A stretch of 64,000 nt of DNA from Amylolactobacillus amylophilus DSM 20533 = JCM 1125 (GCF_001936335.1 NZ_CP018888.1:1364001-1428000), one strand, 5' to 3'; shown: positions 47,449 to 58,248, counted from the stretch's first letter. Notes: generated from the sequence alone by a model not told the origin. Translations and numbers: made by a program.

Positions 47449-50088
47449 ATGACAGATTTAGCACCGAAATACAATCCGACTGAAGTTGAGGCCGGTCGGT
47501 ATGAGCAGTGGCTTGAAGAGGGTGTTTTCAAGCCATCGGGCGATAAGAAAGCCAAACCATACTCAATCGTTATTCCACCGCCGAATGTGACAGGAAAGCT
47601 GCACTTGGGTCATGCGTGGGATACGACTATTCAGGATACATTAATTAGGATGAAACGGATGCAGGGTTACGACACCCTGTATCTTCCAGGAATGGACCAT
47701 GCCGGAATTGCGACACAAGCTAAAGTTGAGGCAAAAATGCGGGCCGAGGGTAAGAATAGGCACGAGATGGGCCGCAAAAAATTTGTGGAACAGGTCTGGG
47801 CGTGGAAGGACGAGTATGCCGCATTCATTAAATCACAATGGGCTAAGCTCGGATTGTCACTTGACTACGAGCGGGAGCGTTTCACACTTGATGATGGACT
47901 TTCAAAGGCCGTGCGGAAGGTTTTCGTCCAACTCTATAACGAAGGATTGATCTATCGCGGTGAATACATCATCAACTGGGATCCACAACTTCAGACAGCG
48001 TTGTCCGATATCGAGGTTATTCACCAGGATGACCAAGGAGCCTTCTATCACGTCAATTATCCGTTTGTAGACGGTAGTGGCAGCATTGAGATTGCCACCA
48101 CCAGGCCGGAAACGATGTTTGGTGATACTGCGGTTGCTGTAAATCCGGATGATGAACGCTACAAGGCACTCGTAGGCAAGGAAGTTCTGTTACCGCTCAC
48201 CGATAGGAAGATTCCAATCATTGCTGACCAACACGTTGACATGGAGTTTGGTACTGGTTTAGTTAAAATCACGCCGGCACACGACCCCAATGACTTCTTG
48301 GTTGGAAATCGGCATAACTTGGCCCGCATCAACGTGATGAACGATGACGGTACGATGAATGAGAATGCCGGCGAATTCAACGGGATGGACAGATTTGCTG
48401 CCAGAAAAGCAATTGTGCAGAAACTGGACGATGAGGGCTACCTGTTGCGGACGGATCCAATCGTGCATAGTGTTGGTCACTCTGAGCGCTCCGGTGTACA
48501 GGTTGAGCCACGGTTGTCCACGCAATGGTTCGTGAAGATGAAACCATTAGCTGAGGCTTCATTAGCCCACCAAAAAACCGACGATAAGGTTAACTTCATC
48601 CCAAATCGGTTCGAACATACATATGAACAGTGGATGGAGAACGTCCACGATTGGGTAATCTCGCGGCAATTATGGTGGGGCCACCGAATCCCAGCCTGGT
48701 ATCATAAGCAAACCGGTGAGGTTTATGTCGGCGAAGAAGAGCCAAAGGATATTGAGAACTGGACGCAGGATAATGATGTCCTAGATACCTGGTTTTCAAG
48801 TGCCTTATGGCCATTCTCAACAATGAACTGGCCTGATACTGATGACGCCGATTTCAAGCGTTACTTCCCGACCAATACGCTAGTGACTGGTTATGATATT
48901 ATCTTCTTCTGGGTCTCTCGGATGATGTTCCAGAGTCTGAAGTTCACCGGTAAGAGTCCTTTTAATGATGTTGTGATTCATGGTCTTATTCGAGATGAAC
49001 AAGGCAGAAAGATGAGCAAATCCCTCGGAAACGGAATCGATCCGATGGAAGTCATCGAGAAGTACGGTGCAGATGCATTACGCTGGTTCTTGATGACCGG
49101 CTCAACCCCGGGACAGGACACACGCTTCAGTTATGATAAGATGGACGCTGCCTGGAATTTCATCAATAAAATTTGGAATGCCAGCCGGTTCGTGATTATG
49201 AACCTGGAAGAAGATGCTGTACCGGCTAGGAAGCCTGATACGACCAAATTTGATTTGTCGGATCGCTGGATTTTTAGCCGCTTGAACCAGACAATTGCGG
49301 ACGTAATTCGGCTCAGTGACTCCTTCGAATTTGGCGAGTCAGGGCGGATAGTCTACAATTTCATCTGGAATGATTTCTGTGACTGGTACATTGAGATGAG
49401 TAAGGTTGTTCTGAACGGCACAGATGAGGAAGCAAAAAGCAATAAACAAGCTAACCTAATTTACGTCCTCGACCAAATTCTGCGTCTGGTTCACCCAACG
49501 ATGCCATTCGTGACCGAGAAATTATGGCTCTCAATGCCGCACGAGGGTAGCAGCCTGACTGTTGCTGCCTATCCAGAAGTTGATGCTAACTACCAAGACG
49601 ATGCCGCAGAGAAAGAGATGAACTTCCTGATTGAGTTGATCAAGGCGGTAAGAAATATTCGAGCTGAGGCAAACGCGCCGATGTCTAATTCCATCGATCT
49701 TTTAATTCAGGTTGACTCGAATAAAGAGGCCGCAATTATCGAGCACAATACTGACTACCTAGCTAATTTCGTTCACCCAAAGAACCTCAAGGTGGCGACT
49801 GAAATTGAAGCACCAAAATTAGCCAAGAATGCTGTGGTCAAAGGTGCACAGGTATTTGTACCACTTGAGGAGTTGGTCGATTTAGGTGAAGAAATTGAGA
49901 AGCTCCAGCGGGATCAGGCCAAGCTAAAGGCTGAGATTGCACGGATTGACAAGAAGCTAGGTAACGCAGGCTTCGTTTCTAAGGCACCAGCAGCAGTGGT
50001 TGACGAACAGAAGACTAAGCGTGCCGACTATGAGTCTCAGCTAGAGGCGGTCGACGCACGAATTGCAGATTTGAAGGACAATCAATAG
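47449..50088 (+). CDS. valS: Valyl-tRNA synthetase
   Basis: 879 residues, class I synthetase. HIGH motif [13 protein letters not shown] at about residue 45, KMSKS motif [11 protein letters not shown] at about residue 521, and a C-terminal coiled coil ([20 protein letters not shown]). ATG at 47449 with GGAGGA eight bases before. folC begins on its stop codon. Confidence 0.97.
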   Translation: MTDLAPKYNPTEVEAGRYEQWLEEGVFKPSGDKKAKPYSIVIPPPNVTGKLHLGHAWDTTIQDTLIRMKRMQGYDTLYLPGMDHAGIATQAKVEAKMRAEGKNRHEMGRKKFVEQVWAWKDEYAAFIKSQWAKLGLSLDYERERFTLDDGLSKAVRKVFVQLYNEGLIYRGEYIINWDPQLQTALSDIEVIHQDDQGAFYHVNYPFVDGSGSIEIATTRPETMFGDTAVAVNPDDERYKALVGKEVLLPLTDRKIPIIADQHVDMEFGTGLVKITPAHDPNDFLVGNRHNLARINVMNDDGTMNENAGEFNGMDRFAARKAIVQKLDDEGYLLRTDPIVHSVGHSERSGVQVEPRLSTQWFVKMKPLAEASLAHQKTDDKVNFIPNRFEHTYEQWMENVHDWVISRQLWWGHRIPAWYHKQTGEVYVGEEEPKDIENWTQDNDVLDTWFSSALWPFSTMNWPDTDDADFKRYFPTNTLVTGYDIIFFWVSRMMFQSLKFTGKSPFNDVVIHGLIRDEQGRKMSKSLGNGIDPMEVIEKYGADALRWFLMTGSTPGQDTRFSYDKMDAAWNFINKIWNASRFVIMNLEEDAVPARKPDTTKFDLSDRWIFSRLNQTIADVIRLSDSFEFGESGRIVYNFIWNDFCDWYIEMSKVVLNGTDEEAKSNKQANLIYVLDQILRLVHPTMPFVTEKLWLSMPHEGSSLTVAAYPEVDANYQDDAAEKEMNFLIELIKAVRNIRAEANAPMSNSIDLLIQVDSNKEAAIIEHNTDYLANFVHPKNLKVATEIEAPKLAKNAVVKGAQVFVPLEELVDLGEEIEKLQRDQAKLKAEIARIDKKLGNAGFVSKAPAAVVDEQKTKRADYESQLEAVDARIADLKDNQ

Positions 50089-51380
50089 TGGATAAGAAAC
50101 TTAGCAATGAGGCAGAGGCCATTAAATACATCCACCAATTACCACGATTACATCGCAAGAATGACTTGAGCTATGTTAAGCGGGTGCTGGCGTATTTTGG
50201 TAATCCGCAGGACCAGATCAAGACTGTTCACATTACGGGAACGAACGGTAAAGGCTCGACGTCTTATTATCTAAATAATCTACTGCAAAAATCCGGGTTC
50301 AAGACCGGGCTTTTTGTGTCTCCATTCATTACCGAGTTCAACGAGCGTATCCAACTGAATAGTCAAAACATTCCAAGCGCCGAGCTAGTGAAATTGACTA
50401 ACCTAGTCCAAAACGCAGTGGCAGCAGTTTCCCAGGAAGATTCATTTGAGCTAACCGAGTTTGAGTTTATTGTGGTGTTAGCGTTCATCTATTTTGCAAA
50501 AGAGCGCGTAGATATCGCCATCATCGAGGCTGGAATCGGCGCAAAGCATGATAAAACGAATGTTTTAACACCAGTCGTTTCACTCATTACATCGGTCGGT
50601 TTGGACCATGAGCAATTGATTGGTCCAACACTACTAGACATCGCGGCGGAGAAGAGCGGCATCATTAAGCAGAATGTCCCAGTGGTGGTCGGCGAGTTAA
50701 GCCCAGATGTCTTGAAGCTGATTAAGGCGACGGCAAAGCGAAACGCTGCCCCTCTGTCTGTCTATGGGCAGGATTTTACGACCAGCGAGAATGCGCACGA
50801 CCACACATTTAGCTATTCGAATCAGGCTACTGCTAGCACGCTTCATTTCCTGCCACGCCCGGACGTGGAACAGATAGATGTGGCACTTGCTGTGACGGCC
50901 TTCGGGATTATTGGTGCGCAACTGATGACGTCCGAGATTGAGGAAAGTATTAACCAGACTTTGGTGCCGGGTCGATACCAGACTGTTCTAAACGAGCCAC
51001 TCGTGATTGTTGATGGTGCGCACAACGTGCAAGCGATGACTAATTTCTACCGCTATCTCTTGGGCTTGGTCAAAGGGGATGCAACAAAGATTCACTTCTT
51101 GGTGACGATGATGCGGGATAAGGATGTCCGTGAAGTCCTTGATGTAATTGCTGCTGCTGATGTGACGCTCACCACGATTGCTAGTCCTCGTGCCGCCCAA
51201 AAAACGGATTACGCTGAGTTGGCAATTGATAAGCTACCATTTGAGTCAGATTTCAGACTCGCATATGAAAAGCTTAGGCAAAAGAGTCATGCAGATGATA
51301 TCATTGCTGTAACGGGTTCGTTTTATTTTGTAACGGATTTTTTACGAGAAATTAAAGAGGCGAGGAAGAGTAGCAGATGA
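50088..51380 (+). CDS. folC: Folylpolyglutamate/dihydrofolate synthase
   Basis: 430 residues, Mur-ligase superfamily. ATP loop TGTNGKGSTSYYL near residue 48. Adds glutamates to folates (possibly also makes dihydrofolate). GTG at 50088 overlaps the valS stop by one base. The next gene overlaps its stop by four bases. Confidence 0.94.
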   Translation: MDKKLSNEAEAIKYIHQLPRLHRKNDLSYVKRVLAYFGNPQDQIKTVHITGTNGKGSTSYYLNNLLQKSGFKTGLFVSPFITEFNERIQLNSQNIPSAELVKLTNLVQNAVAAVSQEDSFELTEFEFIVVLAFIYFAKERVDIAIIEAGIGAKHDKTNVLTPVVSLITSVGLDHEQLIGPTLLDIAAEKSGIIKQNVPVVVGELSPDVLKLIKATAKRNAAPLSVYGQDFTTSENAHDHTFSYSNQATASTLHFLPRPDVEQIDVALAVTAFGIIGAQLMTSEIEESINQTLVPGRYQTVLNEPLVIVDGAHNVQAMTNFYRYLLGLVKGDATKIHFLVTMMRDKDVREVLDVIAAADVTLTTIASPRAAQKTDYAELAIDKLPFESDFRLAYEKLRQKSHADDIIAVTGSFYFVTDFLREIKEARKSSR

Positions 51381-52045
51381 GAGTAGATGGCATAATTGAT
51401 GATTTAAACGGCGTAATTTTCGATATGGATGGGTTGTTGGTTAATTCCGAAGAATTATATGAGAAGGCTAATCAAATTGCTGCGCGAAACGCTGGGCTTG
51501 ACTTACCCGCAGATTTCTACGAGACGCTGTCGGGTTCCTCCCTACTTGGCGTTCAGGCCTTCTTCGACGAACACTTTGATAGCCAGGAGGCCATCGATGC
51601 CTTCATCAAGGAGACGGACGACATGGTTTGGCAATGGGTCCTAGAGGGCCAACTTAAACTACGACCCGGTGTGCAAGAGGCGTTAGAGTTGTTCCGTCGT
51701 AGTGGTGTCAAGATGGCGGTGGCCTCGAGTAATTACGAGAACTTCGTGCAGAAGTTTCTTACGGTGACCGGTATTAGCAAGTACTTCGAGTTCTATCTTT
51801 ATTATGGTGCTGTGCCGAATCCAAAACCTGCCCCGGATATATATCAATTGGCCCAAGAACGATTGGGTATTCCAACTGAAAAATTGCTGATTTTCGAGGA
51901 CTCAACAACAGGCGTGCAGGCGGCGAAAAATGCCGGTATCAAGGTGATCATGGTGCCATTTATCACTCGCCCAACCGCACAAGATCAAATCGACGCGAGC
52001 AGAATTATGCCAAGTTTCTATGAATTTATTGATTTAGTAAAATGA
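51377..52045 (+). CDS. HAD-family phosphatase (beta-phosphoglucomutase-like)
   Basis: 222 residues. HAD motif I FDMDGLLVNSEE (nucleophile D16 or so), motif II VASSN, motif III with PKPAPDIY, motif IV FEDSTTGVQAAKNAG. Substrate not predictable. ATGA overlap with folC. Confidence 0.88.
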   Translation: MRVDGIIDDLNGVIFDMDGLLVNSEELYEKANQIAARNAGLDLPADFYETLSGSSLLGVQAFFDEHFDSQEAIDAFIKETDDMVWQWVLEGQLKLRPGVQEALELFRRSGVKMAVASSNYENFVQKFLTVTGISKYFEFYLYYGAVPNPKPAPDIYQLAQERLGIPTEKLLIFEDSTTGVQAAKNAGIKVIMVPFITRPTAQDQIDASRIMPSFYEFIDLVK

Positions 52046-52090
52046 TTTTGCCCTTAATTTTCGTATTTTAATATGAAGGGTGGTTTATTC

Positions 52091-52717
52091 ATGTTAAAAA
52101 ATATCGAGGATTATCAAATTAATCTCCAAAGCGATGGGGAGCTACTACTGAACATCGAGCAGAAATTGGTGGGACTGAAGATTAACAATTTTGCTGAATT
52201 GAGTGATTTCTTTATCCAGCATAAAATCAGCAGTCTCACAGATTTACACGAGTATGTTCGTTCGAAGAAATGTGACTTAGAGCTAACGTTGCTCCTGGGC
52301 CAACTACTAGTACGTGTGCAACAGATCAAACACGGTACGCTGAGTAAGTTTTATTCAAGCGTGCAGGTTGGTCATTACCTGGTCGACCTGTTTAACGGTG
52401 AGAGCCAGGAACAGTTACTGGCAATTTACTTGGACACGAAGAACCGCGTCCTGGCACAGAAAGTGATTTTCAAAGGAAGCCTAAATAAGTCGGTGGCTCA
52501 TCCAAGGGAAATTCTAGAACCAGCAATTAGGTTTCATAGTGCAGCCATTATTATTGCCCATAATCATCCGAGTGGGGATACTGCTCCGTCAAAGGAAGAC
52601 GTGGACTTTTCGACGAAATTACGCGATGCCTGTTCAATCATTGGCATCGAGTGCCTGGACCATTTCATCGTCGGTGAGGGGACGTACCTCAGTCTGCGTG
52701 AAGCAGCCTTAATTTAA
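52091..52717 (+). CDS. radC: RadC-like JAB domain protein
   Basis: 208 residues from ATG at 52091. C-terminal JAMM motif IIAHNHPSGDTAPSKEDVD (HxH, then S and D). The name comes from an old DNA-repair allele; the true function is unclear. Ribosome site AAGGGTGG. It sits just before mreB as in many Firmicutes. Confidence 0.9.
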   Translation: MLKNIEDYQINLQSDGELLLNIEQKLVGLKINNFAELSDFFIQHKISSLTDLHEYVRSKKCDLELTLLLGQLLVRVQQIKHGTLSKFYSSVQVGHYLVDLFNGESQEQLLAIYLDTKNRVLAQKVIFKGSLNKSVAHPREILEPAIRFHSAAIIIAHNHPSGDTAPSKEDVDFSTKLRDACSIIGIECLDHFIVGEGTYLSLREAALI

Positions 52718-52812
52718 ATATTCCTAAAATAATCAGAATCGCTCAGGTGAGTCTAAAATATATGATATAATGATGGGCGACATTAAAGCTGATTAATTAA
52801 GGAGAGATTTCC

Positions 52813-53814
52813 GTGTTCGGATTAGGATCAAAAAACATTGGTATCGACTTAGGTACCGCAAATACACTAGTTTATATTGAGGGCAAGGGAATTGTCCTGC
52901 GTGAGCCATCTGTCGTTGCTAAGAATACGCAATCGGGAGAGGTGATTGCTGTCGGTTCTGAGGCAAAGGAAATGATTGGTAGAACGCCAGGAAGTATTCG
53001 GGCAATCCGTCCAATGAAGGACGGCGTTATCGCTGATTACGACACAACTGCTGCCATGATGAAATACTTCATGGAGAAGACGATTGGTAACAGTAAGCCT
53101 TTTGTGATGGTTTGTGTGCCAAGTGGTGTAACTGAGGTAGAGAAGCGGGCAGTTATTGATGCAACTCGGGTTGCTGGTGCGCGTGAGGCGTACGTAATTG
53201 AAGAGCCTTTTGCGGCAGCGATTGGTGCCGGGCTACCGGTAATGGAGCCAACTGGCTCCATGGTTGTTGATATCGGTGGTGGTACCACAGATGTTGCTAC
53301 TATTTCGCTTGGCGGCATCGTTTCATCGCGCTCTACCAGAATGGCTGGTGACAAATTCAACGAGGCAATCATCACTTACATCAGGCAGAACTTCAACCTC
53401 CTTGTTGGTGAGAGAACAGCTGAGGCAATTAAGATTCAGATTGGTTCTGCATCAGTAGAACAGGCTGATGAAATTGAGAGCATGAATATCCGCGGTCGTG
53501 ACCTTCTGACAGGATTACCTAAGTCAATCGACGTTGCAGCCGTTGATGTTGCAAAGTCGATTCATGAGGTTGTAGAGGATATTATTGTTGCCATCAAGGA
53601 AACGCTTGAAGAGACCTCGCCAGAGATTGCTGCCGATGTGATCGACCACGGTATCGTGCTCACAGGTGGTGGGGCGCTTTTGAAACACCTACCAGAGGTT
53701 ATCTCTGATGCAACGAAGGTTCCAGTCTTCATCGCACAAGATCCGCTTGATTGTGTTGCAATTGGAACGGGCGAGTCTTTGAAAAATATTGACGTTATTC
53801 GTAAAAGACATTAA
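52813..53814 (+). CDS. mreB: Rod shape-determining protein MreB
   Basis: 333 residues. Actin motifs [15 protein letters not shown] (residues 10-24), [16 protein letters not shown], and [18 protein letters not shown] at 52766-52771 lies about 42 bp upstream. GTG at 52813. Directs lateral wall synthesis with MreC, MreD and RodA. A terminator-like hairpin follows its stop, before mreC. Confidence 0.96.
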   Translation: MFGLGSKNIGIDLGTANTLVYIEGKGIVLREPSVVAKNTQSGEVIAVGSEAKEMIGRTPGSIRAIRPMKDGVIADYDTTAAMMKYFMEKTIGNSKPFVMVCVPSGVTEVEKRAVIDATRVAGAREAYVIEEPFAAAIGAGLPVMEPTGSMVVDIGGGTTDVATISLGGIVSSRSTRMAGDKFNEAIITYIRQNFNLLVGERTAEAIKIQIGSASVEQADEIESMNIRGRDLLTGLPKSIDVAAVDVAKSIHEVVEDIIVAIKETLEETSPEIAADVIDHGIVLTGGGALLKHLPEVISDATKVPVFIAQDPLDCVAIGTGESLKNIDVIRKRH

Positions 53815-53839
53815 AAAAGCCGGCTCACGCCGGTTTTTT
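53813..53839 (+). terminator. Hairpin between mreB and mreC
   Basis: CCGGC/GCCGG stem with flanking A and T runs (six T). It would lower mreC/mreD relative to mreB. Confidence 0.75.
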
Positions 53840-53859
53840 GGTGAGGAATAATAAACCTT

Positions 53860-54720
53860 ATGAAAAAGTTTCTAAAAAATAGAAGATTATTAATTATTTT
53901 GTCAACCTTTATTCTCGCTTTGATTATTTTAGCAGGCTCTGTTTCTTTGCGTTCTAGTAGGGAGACGCCTTTCTTTGGCCAGCGTTTTAGTAACAATACA
54001 ATTGGTATTGCCGCTAAAGTCGTTAACTGGCCATTTGAAAAGCTTAACCAGGGAATAGAAAGCATGCACGACCTGCTTGAAACCTATCAGGAAAATAACT
54101 ATCTACAACAGAAGATCGATGACTTAGCGCAAACGAAAGTGCGTAATAGTAATCTTGAGAAAGAAAATAAGGAATTGAAGGCTACGTTGGATCTGAAAGC
54201 CAGCCTGACAGATTATACCCTGATTCTTGGGTCAGTCACCTCTCGCGCACCAGGTAGCTGGTCTGATATCGTGGTGATTGATCAAGGCTTAAATAGTGGC
54301 CTGAAGAAGAATATGGCCGTCATGTCGGGTGCGGGTTTGGTAGGTCGTGTGATTGAGGTCAACGATACCAATGCAAAAGTTGAATTGATTACGACGACTA
54401 ACAAGTCTGCGAGCCGCTTTGCAGTCGAGCTTAAAGACAGTGAGGGGGACTATGCTCACGGAATTATTACAGGCTTTGATACGAAAAGCGGGAATTTGTT
54501 GCTATCTCAGGTGGCAAATAGCAAGTTAATCAAAAAGGGAACCAAGGTTTATACTAGTGGACTAGCTGGTCGCTCACCAAAGGGCCTCCTCGTCGGAACC
54601 GTCAAGAAGACAACGAGAGATTCATTTGGTCTGACGGATGTGATTCAAATTAAGCCAGCGACCGATCTGAATAATTTCTCAGTCGTTTCGGTTGTAGAAC
54701 GAAAGGTGAGTGGTGATTGA
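53860..54720 (+). CDS. mreC: Rod shape-determining protein MreC
   Basis: 286 residues: one N-terminal membrane helix (residues 9-28), a coiled coil (about 65-110), and an outside two-barrel domain that contacts cell-wall enzymes. Family segments SWSDIVVIDQGLNSGLKKN and AGLVGRVIEV are present. Confidence 0.94.
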   Translation: MKKFLKNRRLLIILSTFILALIILAGSVSLRSSRETPFFGQRFSNNTIGIAAKVVNWPFEKLNQGIESMHDLLETYQENNYLQQKIDDLAQTKVRNSNLEKENKELKATLDLKASLTDYTLILGSVTSRAPGSWSDIVVIDQGLNSGLKKNMAVMSGAGLVGRVIEVNDTNAKVELITTTNKSASRFAVELKDSEGDYAHGIITGFDTKSGNLLLSQVANSKLIKKGTKVYTSGLAGRSPKGLLVGTVKKTTRDSFGLTDVIQIKPATDLNNFSVVSVVERKVSGD

Positions 54721-55259
54721 TGCTTAATTTTCGCTGGAAGAATTGGGTTGTCCCACTCTACCTTCTGCTAGCGCTGTTACTCGATGGTACTTTTAGTTTG
54801 AATTTCCAGCAGATAGTCCACAATACGCATGTAAATGCCAGCTTAAATCTCACCATGATTGGATTTGTCTTGCTAGCTTTAGATGACGACCAGAACAAGA
54901 AGATTATCTATCTCGGCCTGTGTTTTGGCCTGGTGAGTGATTGGTTCTACTACGGCTTTTTAGGATATAGCTTATTTCTCTTGCCACTAACAATCCTGGC
55001 GGTCCAATATATTTCAAAAGCGGTACCGTTCACGTTCACAGCCAGACTAATCGTGATTCTATTGGTAACCTTTTGCTGGCAAGTATACCAATTTATCCTG
55101 TACAATTTCTTTGGCCTAGGACAAGTAGGTTTACTAGATTTTATTACAAGCGGGTTACCATTCAGCCTCGTACTTTCACTAATCCTGACGATATTAACGT
55201 ATGCATTTTGGAATCACCTAATTTTGAAGTATCCATTTTTCCAGGTAAAAGTTAATTGA
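54720..55259 (+). CDS. mreD: Rod shape-determining protein MreD
   Basis: 179 residues from ATG at 54720, which shares its A with the mreC stop. Five or six membrane segments. Its stop codon lies inside the -35 element of the thiT promoter. Confidence 0.9.
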   Translation: MLNFRWKNWVVPLYLLLALLLDGTFSLNFQQIVHNTHVNASLNLTMIGFVLLALDDDQNKKIIYLGLCFGLVSDWFYYGFLGYSLFLLPLTILAVQYISKAVPFTFTARLIVILLVTFCWQVYQFILYNFFGLGQVGLLDFITSGLPFSLVLSLILTILTYAFWNHLILKYPFFQVKVN

Positions 55260-55284
55260 CTGCTGCCTAAAAAAACGCTATCAT
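55256..55284 (+). promoter_or_regulatory. Promoter of thiT
   Basis: TTGACT (55256-55261, overlapping the mreD stop), 17-bp spacer, TATCAT (55279-55284). Confidence 0.75.
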
Positions 55285-55293
55285 GTGGATGAA

Positions 55294-55395
55294 CTCATCA
55301 CAAAGGGGAGCCGATATTGGCTGAGAGTGATTAAAATCAGACCCTTCAAACCTGTTCGATAATGCGAGTGTAGGGATTGTGGTGGAGTAATTTTG
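55294..55395 (+). promoter_or_regulatory. TPP riboswitch
   Basis: The thi-box core is clear: GGGGAGCC, GGCTGAGAG, GACCCTT and AACCTG in order and at normal distances. It controls the thiamine transporter gene after it; with TPP bound the downstream terminator should form. Confidence 0.93.
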
Positions 55396-55405
55396 ACGAA
55401 CAATC

Positions 55406-55453
55406 AAAAACTCCTTCTTTGTGTTGAGTAACACATTTGAAAGGAGTTTTTTT
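55406..55453 (+). terminator. Riboswitch-controlled terminator holding the thiT ribosome site
   Basis: AAAAACTCCTTC pairs with GAAAGGAGTTTTT, with an inner GTGTT/AACAC stem and a T-run. The AAGGAG of thiT (55441-55446) is the 3' arm, so the same hairpin can block both elongation and translation. Confidence 0.85.
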
Positions 55454-56032
55454 ATGTCTAGAAGTACGACTAGTAAGTCATTGCTGACCCTTGTTGAGGG
55501 TGGAATTATTGTTGCTATCTGTTTGGTACTCCAATGGATTCCTAATTCAACGGGCGTGAGCTCTATTCAGTTCTCATACGGGCTGATTCCCTTAGCTATT
55601 TATGCAATCAGAAGGGGCACAATTCCGGCTGTAATCGCCGGCGGAATTTGGGGTACGCTTGATTGGATACGGACAGGTGGCGGTGTCACATTTGGACCAC
55701 AACAAATCATACTTGAATATCCTGTGGCCTTTGCCCTAGCTGGTTTCGTGGGTCTCGGTACATATCAAGTTGTTAAGGCAATTAAGCACGATAAGCTGAA
55801 TCGCGCCTATGGTTTGATGCTCGTTTATTTTGCAATAGGAACGTTTGCGAAATACTTGGCTCACTTTATTGCGGGCGGCTGGTTCTGGGGCACTTATGCA
55901 CCCAAATGGGCTAATCCGTGGGTTTGGTCACTCATCGTAAACGGGGGCTCAGCGGTTGCCAATATTATCTTGGCAGTAGTTTTGTTCGGAATTCTGATTA
56001 AGAAGTATCCTAAGCTATTCTTGACTAACTAA
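55454..56032 (+). CDS. thiT: ECF thiamine transporter S-component
   Basis: 192 residues from ATG at 55454; an earlier TTG at 55421 lies inside the terminator. Six membrane segments. It matches ThiT (LVEGGIIVAICLVLQWIPN near the start; GGIWGTLDWIRTGG and the C-terminal segment AHFIAGGWFWGTYAPKW contact thiamine). Needs the shared EcfAAT module from elsewhere. Its TPP riboswitch supports the substrate. Confidence 0.95.
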   Translation: MSRSTTSKSLLTLVEGGIIVAICLVLQWIPNSTGVSSIQFSYGLIPLAIYAIRRGTIPAVIAGGIWGTLDWIRTGGGVTFGPQQIILEYPVAFALAGFVGLGTYQVVKAIKHDKLNRAYGLMLVYFAIGTFAKYLAHFIAGGWFWGTYAPKWANPWVWSLIVNGGSAVANIILAVVLFGILIKKYPKLFLTN

Positions 56033-56040
56033 AATCAAAC

Positions 56041-56086
56041 AAAAAAACAGGATCAAAACCATTAGTAATTTGATCCTGCTTTTTTT
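56041..56086. terminator. Bidirectional terminator between thiT and the DUF4044 gene
   Basis: CAGGATCAAA (56048-56057) with TTTGATCCTG (56069-56078), A-run before and T-run after. Confidence 0.85.
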
Positions 56087-56201
56087 ATTGAAACATGCTC
56101 ATGATGGGTTGAATCAGAATTCCGGCCAATGTGATGATTGCCATAAGGACAGCCATGATGATAGTCAGAACTTGAATCTTTGATTTTTTTCGTTTGCTCA
56201 T
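56085..56201 (-). CDS. DUF4044 small membrane protein
   Basis: 38 residues: basic head MSKRKKSKIQ and one membrane helix to the end. DUF4044 proteins are a known lactobacillal small-protein family encoded just before DUF3397 and mraZ, as here (though on the opposite strand). ATG at 56201 with GAGG site at about 56213. Confidence 0.7.
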   Translation of the reverse strand: MSKRKKSKIQVLTIIMAVLMAIITLAGILIQPIMSMFQ

Positions 56202-56323
56202 TTATGAATACCTCGTTTTCATAAAGATTTTATCCTAAAGTCGAAGTAATTGCAATTTGAAAGCGATTTGTACTGTTTTTTTTCGGCGGATAGCGTAAAA
56301 TTCTTACCAGGGAGGTATTGTTG

Positions 56324-56659
56324 ATGAACCTATTTTTAATTCTGCTAATTCCGCTTGTGGGAATAATCCTGGCTGGAATCATCATGCAATTCACTGGACG
56401 TACGGTGCTTAAGGGATATGATATCCTGCCGTTATTTTTTCTAGCCACGATTGAAATGATCACGAACGTCAAGGAGTGGCCAACATATCTTCCATACGGC
56501 TTTTTGTATTTTTTTCTTTTTGTCATTGGCTTTAGCGTCTATACTACCGTCCATGACAAAAATATTTCGTTGAAAAAGACTCTGATAAGTTTGTGGCGTT
56601 ACTTAATTATTTGTTCTTTTTTCTGGTTACTAGGATTAATTATCCTGTTATTTATCTAA
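56324..56659 (+). CDS. DUF3397 membrane protein
   Basis: 111 residues, four membrane helices. Family DUF3397, placed before mraZ in lactobacilli; function unknown. GGAGG at 56311-56315 is eight bases before the ATG at 56324, which is preferred over two in-frame TTG codons. Confidence 0.82.
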   Translation: MNLFLILLIPLVGIILAGIIMQFTGRTVLKGYDILPLFFLATIEMITNVKEWPTYLPYGFLYFFLFVIGFSVYTTVHDKNISLKKTLISLWRYLIICSFFWLLGLIILLFI

Positions 56660-56687
56660 TTCAAATTAAAAATCAGTGTTTTTAATG

Positions 56688-56715
56688 AAAGCGTAGACTA
56701 ATCTACGCTTTTTTT
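56688..56715 (+). terminator. Terminator of the DUF3397 gene
   Basis: AAAGCGTAGA with TCTACGCTTT around CTAA and T-run. Confidence 0.88.
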
Positions 56716-56798
56716 ATGTCCTCCCCACCATGATAAACGCTGATATACCAGTGCTTTAGCTAGATAAATAAATAATATTATTTAATTTATAGAAAAAT

Positions 56799-56823
56799 GT
56801 GGTACGAAGTGGGGGAATGTGGT
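56799..56823 (+). promoter_or_regulatory. MraZ operator (three 10-bp-spaced repeats)
   Basis: GTGGT, GTGGG and GTGGT begin at 56799, 56809 and 56819, exactly one helical turn apart. This is the layout of the MraZ binding site known from Escherichia coli and mollicutes (TGGG-type repeats with 5-bp gaps). It lies about 30 bp before mraZ, so autoregulation of the division operon is likely. Confidence 0.7.
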
Positions 56824-56853
56824 AAATTAGATATATGGAAAGGGGTGAGGTCC

Positions 56854-57285
56854 ATGTTCATGGGTGAGTATCATCATAATATTGATGCTAAAGGCCGGCT
56901 GATCATTCCAGCTAAATTTCGCGAACAACTCGGTGAAGAAGCTGTATTTACTCGTGGCATGGACGGCTGTATCTTCGGTTATTCAAAGACTGGCTGGTCT
57001 AATGTGGAAGATAAGTTAAGCCAATTATCCCTAACTAAAAAAGATGCACGAGCTTTTACTAGAACGTTTTATGCGGGTGCAATGGAAGGCGAGTTCGATA
57101 AACAGGGTCGAATCAATATTAGTGATGTGCTGAGAAAGCATGCGGCATTGGTGAAGGAATGCGTGATTATCGGTGTTTCTGAACGAATCGAGATATGGTC
57201 CGCAGAACGCTGGAATGCTTTTGATGAGAATGCTGCAGCTAATTTTGATGAAATTTCTGAGAACTTGATGGATTTTGACCTATGA
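56854..57285 (+). CDS. mraZ: Transcriptional regulator MraZ
   Basis: 143 residues from ATG at 56854 ([16 protein letters not shown]), the family's usual N-terminus; GGGGTGAGG precedes it. Two SpoVT/AbrB-like domains ([13 protein letters not shown] and FDKQGRINI). Represses its own operon by binding the repeats before it. Overlaps rsmH by 4 bases. Confidence 0.95.
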   Translation: MFMGEYHHNIDAKGRLIIPAKFREQLGEEAVFTRGMDGCIFGYSKTGWSNVEDKLSQLSLTKKDARAFTRTFYAGAMEGEFDKQGRINISDVLRKHAALVKECVIIGVSERIEIWSAERWNAFDENAAANFDEISENLMDFDL

Positions 57286-58229
57286 CAGAATTCGAACATA
57301 CGAGCGTTCTATTACATGAAACGATTGATAATCTGGCACCAAAAGATGGTGGAATATACGTCGACTGTACATTTGGTGGTGGTGGTCACGCAGCGTATCT
57401 TTTGAGCAAGCTCACGAACGGAACTGTGATTGGTTTTGATCAAGATAGTTACGCAATTAGCGCAGCACAGGAGAAATTTCAAACTAATCTACGAGAGGAT
57501 CACCAGCCACATTTACAACTAGTCAAAGCTAATTTCAGTCAATTGGCACCGGAATTAGCCAAATTGGGCATAGATGGTGTCGATGGTATCTACTATGATT
57601 TAGGCGTGTCATCTCCCCAATTTGACCAACCTGAGCGCGGCTTTTCTTACCGTTTTGATGCGAAACTAGATATGCGAATGGACCGGGATCAGCGATTGAG
57701 TGCCTACGAGATCGTGAATGAGTGGGACTTCAATGAGCTGGTGCGAATCCTTTATCGTTACGGCGATGAGAAGTTTGCTAAACAGATTGCCCGTCAAATT
57801 GAAAAAGCTCGGGCGATTGCTCCGATTGAAACAACCTTTCAGTTGAGCGACTTGATTAAAGCAGCAATTCCGGCATATGCAAGAAGAACCGGTGGCCATC
57901 CGGCAAAGAAGAGCTTTCAGGCAATTAGGATTGCCGTAAATAACGAGCTAGGCGTCCTGTCGGAATCGCTCGAGGCGGCAATTAAATTGTTAAAGCCGGG
58001 CGGCCGGATCAGCGTAATTACTTTTCAAAGTGACGAAGACAGAATTGTTAAACAATTATTTAAGAAGTATTCAGAAGTAGATTTACCAAGAGGGTTACCG
58101 GTAATCCCAGATGATCTGAAACCGCCGTTGAAACTTGTAAATCGCAAACCGATTTTGGCGACTGAGGAAGAACTGGCCAACAACAAACGTTCACACAGTG
58201 CCAAATTACGGGTGGCAGAAAAGATTTAA
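57282..58229 (+). CDS. rsmH: 16S rRNA (cytosine1402-N4)-methyltransferase
   Basis: 315 residues (former MraW). AdoMet-binding segment [15 protein letters not shown] near residue 27, and the [20 protein letters not shown] signature near residue 107. ATG overlaps the mraZ stop. Confidence 0.96.
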   Translation: MTEFEHTSVLLHETIDNLAPKDGGIYVDCTFGGGGHAAYLLSKLTNGTVIGFDQDSYAISAAQEKFQTNLREDHQPHLQLVKANFSQLAPELAKLGIDGVDGIYYDLGVSSPQFDQPERGFSYRFDAKLDMRMDRDQRLSAYEIVNEWDFNELVRILYRYGDEKFAKQIARQIEKARAIAPIETTFQLSDLIKAAIPAYARRTGGHPAKKSFQAIRIAVNNELGVLSESLEAAIKLLKPGGRISVITFQSDEDRIVKQLFKKYSEVDLPRGLPVIPDDLKPPLKLVNRKPILATEEELANNKRSHSAKLRVAEKI

Positions 58230-58248
58230 TCTTAGAGGAGTCAAGATT

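Noticed and set aside
55421-55453. Earlier TTG start of thiT
   Set aside because: It lies inside the riboswitch terminator; the ATG at 55454 has the ribosome site and the normal ThiT N-terminus.
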